Assembly: GCF_020524885.1 (NCBI RefSeq)
Contig: NZ_JAIVKJ010000001.1
Span: 62,001 to 126,000 of the forward strand
DNA from: Microbulbifer elongatus
GTDB taxonomy: Bacteria; Pseudomonadota; Gammaproteobacteria; Pseudomonadales; Cellvibrionaceae
DNA length: 64,000 nucleotides
Reading direction: 5' to 3'
Numbering within the stretch: position 1 is the first letter of the stretch; the number at the start of each line of letters is the position of its first letter. Positions 9,544-18,731 of this stretch are shown piece by piece. Under the pieces are notes generated by a model. It made no database searches. It was not told the DNA's origin and worked only from the letters and a program-made list of their open reading frames with translations. The position numbers and the translations under genes are program-made.

Positions 9544-11031
9544 ATGAATAAGCCGTTGAAAAAAATCGTAATTGCGGGAGGCGGTACTGCGGGGTGGATG
9601 ACCGCAGCGGCACTCTCCAAATTGATGGGTGACTCACTGGATATCACTCTGGTGGAGTCCGATCAGATAGGTACCGTAGGTGTAGGTGAAGCAACGATTC
9701 CTACTTTGCTATTCTTCCATCGTTTGCTGGGTATTGATGAGGCTGAATTCCTTGCTGCGACCCAGGGCACGTACAAGCTCGGCATTCGTTTCGAGAACTG
9801 GCGCAAGGTCGGGCATGATTATTTGCATGGATTTGGCGTTACCGGCAGAGATTGTTGGGCCTGTGGTTTTCAACATTTCTGGCTGCGCGCAAGAGAGCTT
9901 GGGTTTGCCGGTGACTTTGGTGAGTACTGTCTGGAGCGCCGTGCTGCAGAGGCGGGTAAATTTTCCCACTTGCCAAATAATGGTCTGAATTACGCATTCC
10001 ACTTTGACGCAAGCCTGTACGCCAAGTTTCTTCGGCAGTTCAGTGAGCGCCATGGCGCAAAGCGTATCGAAGGAAAAATTGACCATGTGAAGCTCAACTC
10101 GGAGAACGGTCATATATCTTCTCTGAAACTGGACAATGGCCAACAGCTGGAAGGTGATTTCTTCATCGACTGTACCGGGATGCGGGCACTGTTGATCGAA
10201 AAAACCTTGCATACGGGCTTTGAGTCCTGGTCGCACTGGTTGCCATGTGATGGTGCCGTCGCGGTACAGACGCAGGCGGTGGAGCCACCACGACCCTATA
10301 CCCGATCAATCGCTCGTGAAAGTGCCTGGCAGTGGCGAATCCCGCTGCAGCATCGGGTGGGCAATGGTCTCGTATTTTCGAGTAGTTACCAGAGTGAGAA
10401 CGACGCGCGCCAGCAGTTGATGGACAACCTCGCTGGTGAGCCCTTGACCGATCCGAGATTAATCAAGTTCCAGACCGGGCGCCGTCGTAAACAATGGCAT
10501 AAAAACTGTGTGGCGGTAGGGTTGTCCTCCGGATTTTTGGAGCCGCTCGAGTCAACCAGTATTCACTTGATTCAGCAAAATATCGTTCGCTTTCTGCGGC
10601 TCTTTCCCCATCAGGAAATCAGTCCGGTAGCCATAGATACGTTCAATCGTGAAGCAGAATTTGATATGGAGCGTATCCGAGACTTCATCATCCTGCATTA
10701 CAAGGTGACAGAGCGAGACGACACAGAATTCTGGCGTTACTGCCGCAATATGAGCATTCCCGATACCCTCTCCGCCAAGATTGAACTATTCCGCGAGACG
10801 GGGCATGTAAATAGAGAGGGCAATGAACTATTTGTGGATTCGTGGCAGCAGGTAATGTTCGGGCAGGGGTTAATGCCAGAGCGGTACCATCCACTGGTCG
10901 ACGTGATGTCTGAAGATGAACTACGCGGATTTATGCAGCAGGTCAGCCAGCATGTTGACGGCGCCATGTCGAAATTGAAAATGCACGATCAATATCTGCA
11001 GGAATTTCTGTCGCGGAAAACCAGTAGCTAG
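9544..11031 (+). CDS. FAD-dependent 'tryptophan halogenase'-family protein 2
   Basis: 495 residues. The start ATG at 9544 follows an AGAGAGAAA stretch 34 bp after the cupin gene. GGGTAGWMTAA binds FAD, and VGVGEATIP follows. Lys78 in YKLGIRFENW matches the active-site Lys of PrnA. WQWRIP near residue 263 is the canonical WxWxIP motif, and GFLEPLEST near 332 carries the conserved Glu. All the family's diagnostic positions are therefore present. The true substrate in this locus is unknown. It is the last gene of the 6946-11031 operon and is followed by a hairpin. Confidence 0.88.
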   Translation: MNKPLKKIVIAGGGTAGWMTAAALSKLMGDSLDITLVESDQIGTVGVGEATIPTLLFFHRLLGIDEAEFLAATQGTYKLGIRFENWRKVGHDYLHGFGVTGRDCWACGFQHFWLRARELGFAGDFGEYCLERRAAEAGKFSHLPNNGLNYAFHFDASLYAKFLRQFSERHGAKRIEGKIDHVKLNSENGHISSLKLDNGQQLEGDFFIDCTGMRALLIEKTLHTGFESWSHWLPCDGAVAVQTQAVEPPRPYTRSIARESAWQWRIPLQHRVGNGLVFSSSYQSENDARQQLMDNLAGEPLTDPRLIKFQTGRRRKQWHKNCVAVGLSSGFLEPLESTSIHLIQQNIVRFLRLFPHQEISPVAIDTFNREAEFDMERIRDFIILHYKVTERDDTEFWRYCRNMSIPDTLSAKIELFRETGHVNREGNELFVDSWQQVMFGQGLMPERYHPLVDVMSEDELRGFMQQVSQHVDGAMSKLKMHDQYLQEFLSRKTSS

Positions 11032-11062
11032 TTGGCGTTCCTGTCGTAGAAATTATTTTCGT

Positions 11063-11095
11063 CGCCAATCTTTCGCCCCAGATTGGCGGTTTTCT
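11063..11095 (+). terminator. Probable terminator after halogenase-family protein 2
   Basis: An 8-bp perfect inverted repeat (CGCCAATC / GATTGGCG) with a 10-base loop is followed by GTTTTCTT. It lies immediately upstream of regulatory site B, so one transcription unit ends where the next begins. Confidence 0.7.
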
Positions 11096-11096
11096 T

Positions 11097-11109
11097 AAAG
11101 TGGGACGAC
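11097..11109 (+). promoter_or_regulatory. Putative activator site B (AAAGTGGGACGAC)
   Basis: This is one copy of the motif shared with sites A, C, D and E, 105 bp upstream of the carbohydrate-binding cytochrome gene. No second copy is visible 33 bp upstream, where the terminator hairpin lies. Possible -10 sequences follow 17-25 bp downstream but none is convincing. Confidence 0.5.
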
Positions 11110-11213
11110 CCCGCTGCATCAAAATAACTACCTTCAGCCTCGCGATGAACTGAGATGTGAACTACGGCGCTCGCATACAGATAATCAAAAATAATGAAGA
11201 AGCGAGGTTTTAG

Positions 11214-14051
11214 ATGCGTAAACTCCAAAGTGACCGGAGCGTGTTTCGCGCGCCCATCTTTTCCCTAATTAGTGGTGCGGCATTTTTAATGATCGGCGCC
11301 GTAAGCTTTTCTCCGCCTAGCCAGGCCCAGCAAACCAATCTCGCCTCCGGCGCACAGGTAATTGCGAGTACCGCGGACCTTGCCGCGAGTAATGCGGTTG
11401 ACGGCAATAACGGCACTCGCTGGGCTTCTGCCGCCCAGACAGATCCGTCCTGGTTAAGTGTGGACCTCGGCCAGCCGTACAACCTTAACCAGGTGGAAAT
11501 TTTTTGGGAGGCGGCCAACGCGGAGACCTATGAAATCCGTGGCTCGAATGACGGCAACCAGTGGACCACACTGTCTACCCAGACCGGCGGCCAGTTCGGT
11601 CATCGCACAGATACAGTGCCAGTCAGCGGCGCTTTCCGCCATGTGCGTATTCACGGTGTGACCCGCAGTGCCGGTAATTACTGGGGCTATTCCATCTGGG
11701 AGCTGGGCATTTACGGTACGCCCGTAAGCTGTGACAGCGGGTGCGTGGTGGAACTGGATGCAAGCACGGCGCAGGCCCGCGTGACAGGCGGTGATATTGT
11801 TGACGTGCACTATTCGGTCAATGGTGGTGGTCAGCAGAATGTTCGCATGCAGCAGAATGGAAACCTGTGGATCCATAATATTCCGAACCTGTCCGCGGGT
11901 GATGTCATCTCCGTTTACTACACCAAGATTACCGGTGGTGTTGGAGAAAACTTGCCATCCAGCCAGTTTACGTTTTCCGGCCAGAGCGGTAGTTCTTCTT
12001 CCTCCTCCTCCTCCTCCTCATCATCATCTTCGTCTTCGTCTTCGTCTTCGTCTTCGTCTTCGTCTTCGTCTTCGTCATCCGGCGGTGGCTCCGGTAGTTC
12101 GTCCTCCAGTAGCTCTTCATCTGGAGGTGCGTGGTCCAGCAGTTCATCTGGTGGTGACCTTGGCAACATCGTGCCGCTATATAACAGCGGTACGGCACTG
12201 GAACCGGCGGTTCAGTTTGAGACCGGTACAGCACTCATCACCCGTTTCTCCGATCGCGCGCGGGATCGTCACGCAAAGGAAGACCAGTTTCAGGCATACG
12301 ATCATTACCTGAGTTTTTACTGGGAAGACCGCACCGCGGCCGTCGAAATTATCGATGAAGTGGCCAAGGGCGGCGATTCTGTGCGGATGAATGTGCGCAC
12401 CGAATTTAAATTAAGCGATACCGAGGCAGAAAACCGCTGGTTCTATCGTGGTGTGGGTACGGTCGCTGAATACTGTGACAACGGCACCATGGTGGTGGTG
12501 GATCAGTACAACTACTACAAGGAGCGCACATTTAACTGTCGGGAAAATCGCAATATCCAGATAGGCGACTTGTTGGAGTTTGAAGTCAGCCAGTTCCTGG
12601 ATGCGAGTGTGCCTAACGGCCGCGCCAATTATTACGGAACAACATTTCTGTACATCGTTGGTGAGGGGCTGGTGCCCTGGGATGTGGGTGGCACCACCCC
12701 GTTTGGGGGTATCAAGGATTCCTTCAAGCTTCCTGAAGCCGCGTGGCTCGGTGGCGATACCACTGTTCACGCTCTGACTTCTGGCGAAACAGACAACCAT
12801 TTTATGCAGATGGCAACCAATGTAGGTTACGACAATGCGCAGCCATTTATGCGCGGCCGGCGCGTACTGCACAGTTCGGCAATCGACGGCGTGCATGATG
12901 AAAAGCCCCTCGAAAATCCACCGTTCGCGCCGATGATCAATCTGGCGGGGCCGCACTATATCAACGACAGTTGTGCCAGCTGCCACGAGCGCAATGGCCG
13001 CGCGGCGCCGGCAGCACTGGGTGAGCCGCTGGAAAAGTGGACGTTTAAGGTGGCCGATGCCAATGGCAATCCTGACCCCTATCTTGGCAGTGCGCTACAA
13101 CCCAAAGCACGTGGTGGTGCGGCCAGTGAGGGCCAGGTTTCCATCGCTTATTGGACGGAACAGAATGGGTTGCGGTCACCCAATTACAGTTTCTCCGGCG
13201 TAACACCCGCGCGTTTTTCTGCGCGTATCGCCCCCAACCTGGTAGGAATGGGACTGTTAGAAGCCATTGCCGAAACTGACATCATTTCCCGAGCCGATCC
13301 GGCCGATAGCAATGGTGATGGTATCTCCGGACGGGTCAGTCGTGTGCTGGATCCGGAATCGGGGGAGACCCGTCTCGGCCGTTTTGGCTGGAAGGCCGGT
13401 GCTTCGAGTATTCGGCATCAACTTGCGCGTGCTTTCAATACCGATATGGGCGTGATGACCTCGGTTTTTCCGCAACCGGATTGCGGCAGCAGTCAGTCTG
13501 ACTGTGGATCGTCAGGCACTGAGCTGGCAGATACACACCTGCAGGATCTTACCAAGTATATCGCTCTGCTGGGTGTGCGTCCGCAGCGCAATTACAACGA
13601 TGGATCCGTTCAAAACGGCGCACAACTGTTTTCATCCATAGGCTGCGCCGACTGTCACACGCCAGTACAGCAGACCAGTAGTGACCACCCATTTGCGGAG
13701 TTGCGCGATCAGACCATCCGCCCTTACACGGATATGTTGTTGCACGATATGGGGCCGGGCCTCGCGGACAATCTCGGTGAGAACGAAGCCAGTGGTGCGG
13801 AGTGGCGTACCACGCCGCTGTGGGGGTTGGGCCTTTCTGCCTGTGTTACCGGCGGAGTGGAAAACCCCATTGGCGGACAGGGAAATGAAGTATGCACTCC
13901 GCAACACAGCTATCTCCACGATGGACGCGCCCGCACCGTAGAAGAGGCCATTTTGTGGCACGGCGGTGAGGGGCAGCAGGCGAAAAATGGGTATCAGGCT
14001 CTGTCCTCTACGCAAAAAGAAGATGTGCTGAATTTCCTGAATTCACTGTAA
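11214..14051 (+). CDS. Secreted dihaem oxidoreductase with discoidin and glucan-binding-like modules
   Basis: 945 residues. The signal peptide ends near residue 38 (SPPSQAQQ). Residues about 40-168 are an F5/8-type C (discoidin, CBM32-like) domain. Residues about 172-260 hold a small module (VDVHYSVNGGGQQNVRM, IPNLSAGDVISVYYT) resembling beta-glucan-binding CBM56-type modules; that assignment is tentative. A Ser-rich linker (about 262-315) leads to a dihaem-oxidoreductase (DUF1111/DHOR) region. It has two CxxCH haem sites, CASCH near residue 586 and CADCH near 810, and the C-terminal LHDGRARTVEEAILWHGGEG segment typical of the family. It is probably exported and bound to polysaccharide. Its electron partner is unknown. 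The gene sits between the TonB/halogenase operon and the GH16 gene. Confidence 0.85.
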   Translation: MRKLQSDRSVFRAPIFSLISGAAFLMIGAVSFSPPSQAQQTNLASGAQVIASTADLAASNAVDGNNGTRWASAAQTDPSWLSVDLGQPYNLNQVEIFWEAANAETYEIRGSNDGNQWTTLSTQTGGQFGHRTDTVPVSGAFRHVRIHGVTRSAGNYWGYSIWELGIYGTPVSCDSGCVVELDASTAQARVTGGDIVDVHYSVNGGGQQNVRMQQNGNLWIHNIPNLSAGDVISVYYTKITGGVGENLPSSQFTFSGQSGSSSSSSSSSSSSSSSSSSSSSSSSSSSSSSGGGSGSSSSSSSSSGGAWSSSSSGGDLGNIVPLYNSGTALEPAVQFETGTALITRFSDRARDRHAKEDQFQAYDHYLSFYWEDRTAAVEIIDEVAKGGDSVRMNVRTEFKLSDTEAENRWFYRGVGTVAEYCDNGTMVVVDQYNYYKERTFNCRENRNIQIGDLLEFEVSQFLDASVPNGRANYYGTTFLYIVGEGLVPWDVGGTTPFGGIKDSFKLPEAAWLGGDTTVHALTSGETDNHFMQMATNVGYDNAQPFMRGRRVLHSSAIDGVHDEKPLENPPFAPMINLAGPHYINDSCASCHERNGRAAPAALGEPLEKWTFKVADANGNPDPYLGSALQPKARGGAASEGQVSIAYWTEQNGLRSPNYSFSGVTPARFSARIAPNLVGMGLLEAIAETDIISRADPADSNGDGISGRVSRVLDPESGETRLGRFGWKAGASSIRHQLARAFNTDMGVMTSVFPQPDCGSSQSDCGSSGTELADTHLQDLTKYIALLGVRPQRNYNDGSVQNGAQLFSSIGCADCHTPVQQTSSDHPFAELRDQTIRPYTDMLLHDMGPGLADNLGENEASGAEWRTTPLWGLGLSACVTGGVENPIGGQGNEVCTPQHSYLHDGRARTVEEAILWHGGEGQQAKNGYQALSSTQKEDVLNFLNSL
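11994..12079 (+). repeat. Ser-codon microsatellite encoding the linker
   Basis: A run of TCC and TCA codons is followed by eight perfect TCTTCG units at 12027-12074, all coding serine. Because the unit is 6 bp, gain or loss of copies would change linker length without a frameshift. Confidence 0.9.
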
Positions 14052-14074
14052 ACGTTTTTTCAGAGCCTGACCCG

Positions 14075-14105
14075 AGGGCGCGGTGATTTTATCGCGCCCT
14101 TTTTA
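14075..14105 (+). terminator. Rho-independent terminator after the dihaem oxidoreductase
   Basis: An 8-bp stem AGGGCGCG / CGCGCCCT with a 10-base loop is followed by TTTTTATT, 23 bp after the stop codon. Confidence 0.85.
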
Positions 14106-14167
14106 TTGCCTGTATCTGATTCTTGTATAAGCCCGGGTTGGCTATGACCCACGTTAGAAGTTCACTC

Positions 14168-14180
14168 AATGTGGGGCGAC
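14168..14180 (+). promoter_or_regulatory. Putative activator site C (AATGTGGGGCGAC)
   Basis: A copy of the shared motif, 84 bp before the GH16 start. CTAAAAAT at about 14199-14206 could be the -10. A degenerate half-match (TTGGCTATGACC) lies 33 bp upstream at 14138, too weak to count by itself. Confidence 0.5.
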
Positions 14181-14263
14181 GGTGAATCCTGATACGGGCT
14201 AAAAATGGCGCGCTCTCTGTTGATAGCAATTAAAAAAATAAACAAATGAACTAGGAGGCAGTG

Positions 14264-15805
14264 ATGTCCAGATTTATGTTCCGCAGCTCGACCCTCGCAA
14301 TCGCCATGGCAGCGACGGCCTGCGGCGGCGGTAGCTCCAGCAGTAATGATGAAGATAACGAATTCGTTGATCCGCCAGTAGTCGATACTCGCCCCGAACA
14401 GTGTATTGAGGATCCGATGAACTCCGGATATTGCCTGGTATGGCAGGATGAGTTTTCCGGTGTGGGTATTGATGGTGACAAGTGGTCCCATGAGCAAAAC
14501 TGTACCGGCGGTGGCAACAATGAGGCGCAGTGCTACACCGATGCGCCGGAAAATTCCTGGGTGGCGGATGACATACTGCATATCAAAGCGATCCGGGAAG
14601 ATGCGACTGGGCCAAACCGCGTAGACGACGACCCCAACTACGACCCCAGCGATGTGTCTGGTAGCGGCACCTATACCTCTGCACGCCTGCGTACCAAAGG
14701 GCTGGGCGACTGGAAATATGGCCGCTTTGAAATGCGTGCAAAACTCCCCTTCGGACAGGGCTCCTGGCCGGCGTTCTGGATGCTTCCCACCGAGTGGGTA
14801 TACGGTGGCTGGCCACTCTCCGGCGAGATCGACATTTTAGAGGCCGTGAATCTGAAGGTCGGCGGCGAAGATCGTGTTTACGGCACGCTGCACTACGGCG
14901 GCAGCTGGCCGGGCAATGTGCATACCGGCGAGGCCTACCAGATTCCCGGTGACCTGAACCCGGCGGACGATTTCCACACCTACGCGGTGGAATGGGAAGA
15001 AGGTGAAATCCGTTGGTATGTGGATGGTGACCATTACGCCACCCAGACCAATGATGGCTGGTACACCACGGCTGCACTGGAAAACACACTGGCGCCCTTC
15101 GACCAGACGTTTCACCTGATCCTCAACCTTGCGGTAGGTGGTGACTGGCCGGCCAACGTAAACGATACCGGTATCGATGAGAGTGCTTTCCCGCAGGAAT
15201 TTCAGATCGACTATGTGAGGGTTTACCAGTGCACGGAAGACTTTGAGACGGGCAAGGGTTGTGCCAGCACCGATGGCGAATTTGTGCTCAATCCCGGCAC
15301 TCAACCACCGCAGGCTCCGGATACTGAAGGCGATGAACTGGTGATATTCGATGGGGAAGTGAAGGCGCCCTATCAGTGGTATACGTGGACAGCAGCAGGC
15401 ACGGTCGAATATGCGGTGGCGGATGGCGGCGGTGACTATGGAGACGTGGGGCAGATCACCTGGAATACCGACCAGGGTATCGGCTTTTTCCAGTCTGATG
15501 CCACCTATGACCTGAGCGACTACACCTTCATCGAGTTCGACCTTCAGGTGCTTGCCGAGCCGCCGGATGCGGGCTCCGCTGCTCTGACCTTTCGCGCCGA
15601 CTGTGTGTACCCGTGTTCGTCCGGCGATTATCCGTTGGACATGCCCGCGCTGGATCAATGGACCCACTTCCAGATCTCACTATTGGAGCTGGAGCAGGGC
15701 GGGCTCAATACCGCGAGTGTGAATACCCCTTTCGTGATTTCGCCAGGATGGGACAACCAGATGGGCGTGGTGCTACAGGTGGATAATGTAAAACTCACCC
15801 GTTGA
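14264..15805 (+). CDS. GH16 beta-glucanase lipoprotein (laminarinase-like)
   Basis: 513 residues from the ATG at 14264, with a perfect AGGAGG five bases upstream (the GTG at 14261 is one codon earlier). The lipoprotein signal ends at AATAC-GGG, so it is probably membrane-anchored. The GH16 catalytic domain (about 45-325) carries the ExDxxE motif GEIDILEAV, giving Glu188 as nucleophile, Asp190 and Glu193 as acid/base. WPAFWMLP and the FHTYAVEWEEGEIRWYVDG stretch are typical of bacterial endo-1,3-beta-glucanases. Residues about 365-513 form a beta-sandwich module resembling the C-terminal module of the neighbouring GH3 enzyme. It would cut beta-1,3- or mixed-linkage glucan into oligomers for GH3; exact linkage is inferred. 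Confidence 0.9.
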   Translation: MSRFMFRSSTLAIAMAATACGGGSSSSNDEDNEFVDPPVVDTRPEQCIEDPMNSGYCLVWQDEFSGVGIDGDKWSHEQNCTGGGNNEAQCYTDAPENSWVADDILHIKAIREDATGPNRVDDDPNYDPSDVSGSGTYTSARLRTKGLGDWKYGRFEMRAKLPFGQGSWPAFWMLPTEWVYGGWPLSGEIDILEAVNLKVGGEDRVYGTLHYGGSWPGNVHTGEAYQIPGDLNPADDFHTYAVEWEEGEIRWYVDGDHYATQTNDGWYTTAALENTLAPFDQTFHLILNLAVGGDWPANVNDTGIDESAFPQEFQIDYVRVYQCTEDFETGKGCASTDGEFVLNPGTQPPQAPDTEGDELVIFDGEVKAPYQWYTWTAAGTVEYAVADGGGDYGDVGQITWNTDQGIGFFQSDATYDLSDYTFIEFDLQVLAEPPDAGSAALTFRADCVYPCSSGDYPLDMPALDQWTHFQISLLELEQGGLNTASVNTPFVISPGWDNQMGVVLQVDNVKLTR

Positions 15806-15872
15806 TCGCTGCCTGTTGATCGCTCCCTTCATCGAAAAACGGCGTCCCATTTTGACGTCTGACGCCAAGTGG

Positions 15873-15919
15873 CAAGGTGGTTTGCACCATTTTGCGACCG
15901 GGTGGCGAAGTGGGACGAC
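15873..15919 (+). promoter_or_regulatory. Tandem putative activator site D before GH3
   Basis: A full motif GCGAAGTGGGACGAC at 15905-15919 has a second GCAAGGTGG copy whose GTGG core begins exactly 33 bp upstream, the same spacing as at site A. GTAAAAAG at about 15938-15945 is a possible -10. The GH3 start is about 150 bp downstream. Confidence 0.5.
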
Positions 15920-16066
15920 CCTTTTCGGGGCGGCGCGTAAAAAGAACGCTGGAAAAGCCGGGCAGGCTTTAGCCAGCTGTTTGACGAGCGCGACTGTCCG
16001 GCAATAACAAGTCACATGACAATTCAGAACAATAATGGGCCAGATCATGATGGGAGTATTACGGTG

Positions 16067-18610
16067 ATGAAGAAGCGAATTCTGCTGGGGGTCATCTCCG
16101 GTTTGATAGCCGGCGGCGGACTCGCCGGCTGTGGTGAGCAGAAAATGGCCGAGGGGGCGAAAACGGAAGACACCAACGCTGCCAGCGTGAATGCCGCATG
16201 GCCGCAGTTAAGTAGCCCCATCACCAAAGACCCGGCGATCGAAGCGCGCATTGACGAACTGCTTGCCAGAATGACCGTGGAAGAAAAAGTCGGCCAGATG
16301 GTGCAGGTGGAAATCCGTACCGCTACACCGGAAGATGTGAAGCAGTACCACATCGGTTCCATCCTGAATGGTGGCGGTAGCTTCCCCAACGACAACAAGC
16401 ACGCGACCGTGGCCGATTGGGTTGCGTTGGCGGACGAGTACTACAAGGCCTCCGTGGACACCAGTGACGGTGGAGTCGGCATCCCCATGATCTGGGGTAC
16501 TGACGCGGTTCACGGTCACAACAATGTGATCGGTGCGACCCTGTTCCCCCACAACATTGCCCTCGGTGCCACCCAGAACCCCGAACTGATGCGTCAGATT
16601 GGCGCCGCCACCGCTGCCGAAGTGCGCGCGACCGGTATCGACTGGATCTTTGCGCCGACACTTGCGGTCGTGCGCGACGACCGTTGGGGGCGCACCTACG
16701 AATCCTATGCTGAAGACCCGCAGGTTGTGTACAACTACGCCGGCAAACTGGTGGAAGGCCTGCAAGGCAGCGCCGACACTGAAGAGCGCTTGCAAGGCAA
16801 GCACGTCATCGGGACTGCCAAGCACTGGCTTGCTGATGGCGGCACTGAGAACGGCATCGACCGCGGCGACGCGGTAATGAGTGAAGAAGAGCTGGTCAAG
16901 ATCCACGCCCAGGGTTACTTCTCTGCAATCGAAGCCGGTGTGCAGTCGGTGATGGCATCGTTCAGCAGCTGGAACGGCGAGAAGATGCATGGTCACAAAT
17001 ACCTGATGACCGATGTACTGAAAGACCGCCTGGGTTTTGACGGTTTTGTGGTCGGCGACTGGGCCGGTCACCAGTTCGTGAATGGCTGCAGCACTGACAG
17101 TTGTCCGCAGGCGATCAACGCCGGTCTCGACATGTTTATGGCTCCGGACCCGAGCTGGAAAGCCCTCTTTGCCAACACCGTGGCCCAGGCGAAGAGCGGT
17201 GAGATTTCTGCCGAGCGTCTCGACGACGCGGTGCGCCGTATCCTGCGGGTGAAAATGCGTTCAGGCTTGTTCGAGGCGGGCTTGCCGTCCGAGCGCGCCA
17301 ATGCCGGTGACGAGTCCCTGATCGGTGCGCCTGCGCACCGCGCTATTGCCCGTCAGGCGGTGCGCGAATCTCTGGTGTTGCTGAAAAACAACGATGGACT
17401 GCTGCCTCTTGCGCGCGACCAGCGTGTACTGGTGGCTGGTGACGGCGCCGACAATATCGGCAAGCAGTCCGGTGGCTGGAGTATCACCTGGCAGGGAACC
17501 GGCAACCAGAACAGCGATTTCCCCGGTGCGACTTCCGTGTTCGGCGGTATCGCCGAAGTGGTTGAGTCGGCCGGCGGCACCGTGGAGCTCTCGGTGGATG
17601 GTAACTTCGAGCAGAAACCGGATGTGGCCATTGTCGTATTTGGTGAAGATCCCTACGCGGAAATGCAGGGGGATATCGCCAATCTCGATTACAACGGCGA
17701 TGCCGATCTGGCGCTACTGCAGCGCCTGAAGGCGCAGGGAATCCCGGTGGTTTCCCTGTTCATCACTGGGCGCCCGCTTTGGACCAACCCGGAAATCAAT
17801 GCCTCCGATGCGTTTGCGGTGATCTGGCAGCCCGGCACCGAAGGTGGCGGTGTAGCCGATGTGCTCTTCCGCAAAGTCAGTGGTGAGGTGAACCATGACT
17901 TTACCGGCAAATTGACCTTCTCCTGGCCGAATGATGCCCAGCCCATCGTGCGCAACCCTGGCGAGAATGAAGCGTTGGCGCAATTCAGCTACGGTTATGG
18001 CCTCGGCTACGAAGACAATGTGCAGGTGGCTGTGCTTTCCGAGGAGAGCGGGCTGATCGAGTCCGACGGCAATGAAGCGCTGGCGGTATTCAATGGTCGG
18101 GCAATGGACCCCTGGAGCCTCCAGGTAACCGATGCTGGAAACAACCAGTCTGTGATTTCCAGTAGTGTCACCAGGCTGCAAGGCATCAGCGTGCAGTCGG
18201 TAGATCGCAAGGTTCAGGAAGACAGTCGCCGTTTGCGCTGGACCGGTGAGGGCAACGCGATTGCCGGCTTCTTCGCCAACAGTCGCACCGACCTCTCCGC
18301 CTATCTGGGCAACCAGGGTGCACTGATGTTCGATGTGAAGGTCGACAGTGCACCCAGTGATGCGGTGAGCCTGGGCATGTACTGTGGTCAGGATTGTGGC
18401 GCGGAGCAGTCCATTACCGACGTGCTGCAGAGCGCAGCTCCCGGTGAGTGGAAAACCGTCACCGTAGACCTGCAGTGCCTGGCTGCCGGCGGCGCCAAAA
18501 TGGATATGGTGCTGTCCCCCTTCTATGTGCGCACTGCGGGCTCTCTGGACGTGACCGTTCATGATATTCGCATCGCCTCAAAAGCGGATGCCGATATCAA
18601 CTGCGGTTGA
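16067..18610 (+). CDS. GH3 exo-beta-glucosidase lipoprotein (ExoP-like)
   Basis: 847 residues from the ATG at 16067, chosen because it begins the lipoprotein signal MKKRILLG...GGLAGC and is preceded by GGGAG; an ATG-like start 51 bp earlier would spoil the signal. The GH3 N-terminal domain contains KHWLADGGTENGIDRG and the nucleophile region FDGFVVGDW, with Asp331 as the nucleophile (GDW in place of the usual SDW). The second domain has RESLVLLKNNDGLLPL. Residues about 670-847 are a galactose-binding-like module like that of marine ExoP exo-1,3/1,4-beta-glucanases. It would release glucose from oligomers made by the GH16 enzyme. A terminator follows. Confidence 0.92.
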   Translation: MKKRILLGVISGLIAGGGLAGCGEQKMAEGAKTEDTNAASVNAAWPQLSSPITKDPAIEARIDELLARMTVEEKVGQMVQVEIRTATPEDVKQYHIGSILNGGGSFPNDNKHATVADWVALADEYYKASVDTSDGGVGIPMIWGTDAVHGHNNVIGATLFPHNIALGATQNPELMRQIGAATAAEVRATGIDWIFAPTLAVVRDDRWGRTYESYAEDPQVVYNYAGKLVEGLQGSADTEERLQGKHVIGTAKHWLADGGTENGIDRGDAVMSEEELVKIHAQGYFSAIEAGVQSVMASFSSWNGEKMHGHKYLMTDVLKDRLGFDGFVVGDWAGHQFVNGCSTDSCPQAINAGLDMFMAPDPSWKALFANTVAQAKSGEISAERLDDAVRRILRVKMRSGLFEAGLPSERANAGDESLIGAPAHRAIARQAVRESLVLLKNNDGLLPLARDQRVLVAGDGADNIGKQSGGWSITWQGTGNQNSDFPGATSVFGGIAEVVESAGGTVELSVDGNFEQKPDVAIVVFGEDPYAEMQGDIANLDYNGDADLALLQRLKAQGIPVVSLFITGRPLWTNPEINASDAFAVIWQPGTEGGGVADVLFRKVSGEVNHDFTGKLTFSWPNDAQPIVRNPGENEALAQFSYGYGLGYEDNVQVAVLSEESGLIESDGNEALAVFNGRAMDPWSLQVTDAGNNQSVISSSVTRLQGISVQSVDRKVQEDSRRLRWTGEGNAIAGFFANSRTDLSAYLGNQGALMFDVKVDSAPSDAVSLGMYCGQDCGAEQSITDVLQSAAPGEWKTVTVDLQCLAAGGAKMDMVLSPFYVRTAGSLDVTVHDIRIASKADADINCG

Positions 18611-18664
18611 TTCACTGGTGTGCCCGCACTCAGGGGCGGTGCATGCAAAGTGAGCGAGATAAAA

Positions 18665-18696
18665 GTAAGGGCGCCAAATGGCGCCCTTACTTTATT
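18665..18696. terminator. Bidirectional terminator between GH3 and the AraC gene
   Basis: An 11-bp perfect stem GTAAGGGCGCC / GGCGCCCTTAC with an AAAT loop is flanked by T-rich and A-rich sequence. It serves both convergent genes. Confidence 0.85.
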
Positions 18697-18731
18697 GGCC
18701 GAACTATTTTCACTGCCCTCGTTTAGGGCGA

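Noticed and set aside
14138-14149. A second copy of the shared motif upstream of GH16
   Set aside because: Spacing is right (33 bp) but the match is poor; it would be over-reading without a statistical scan.
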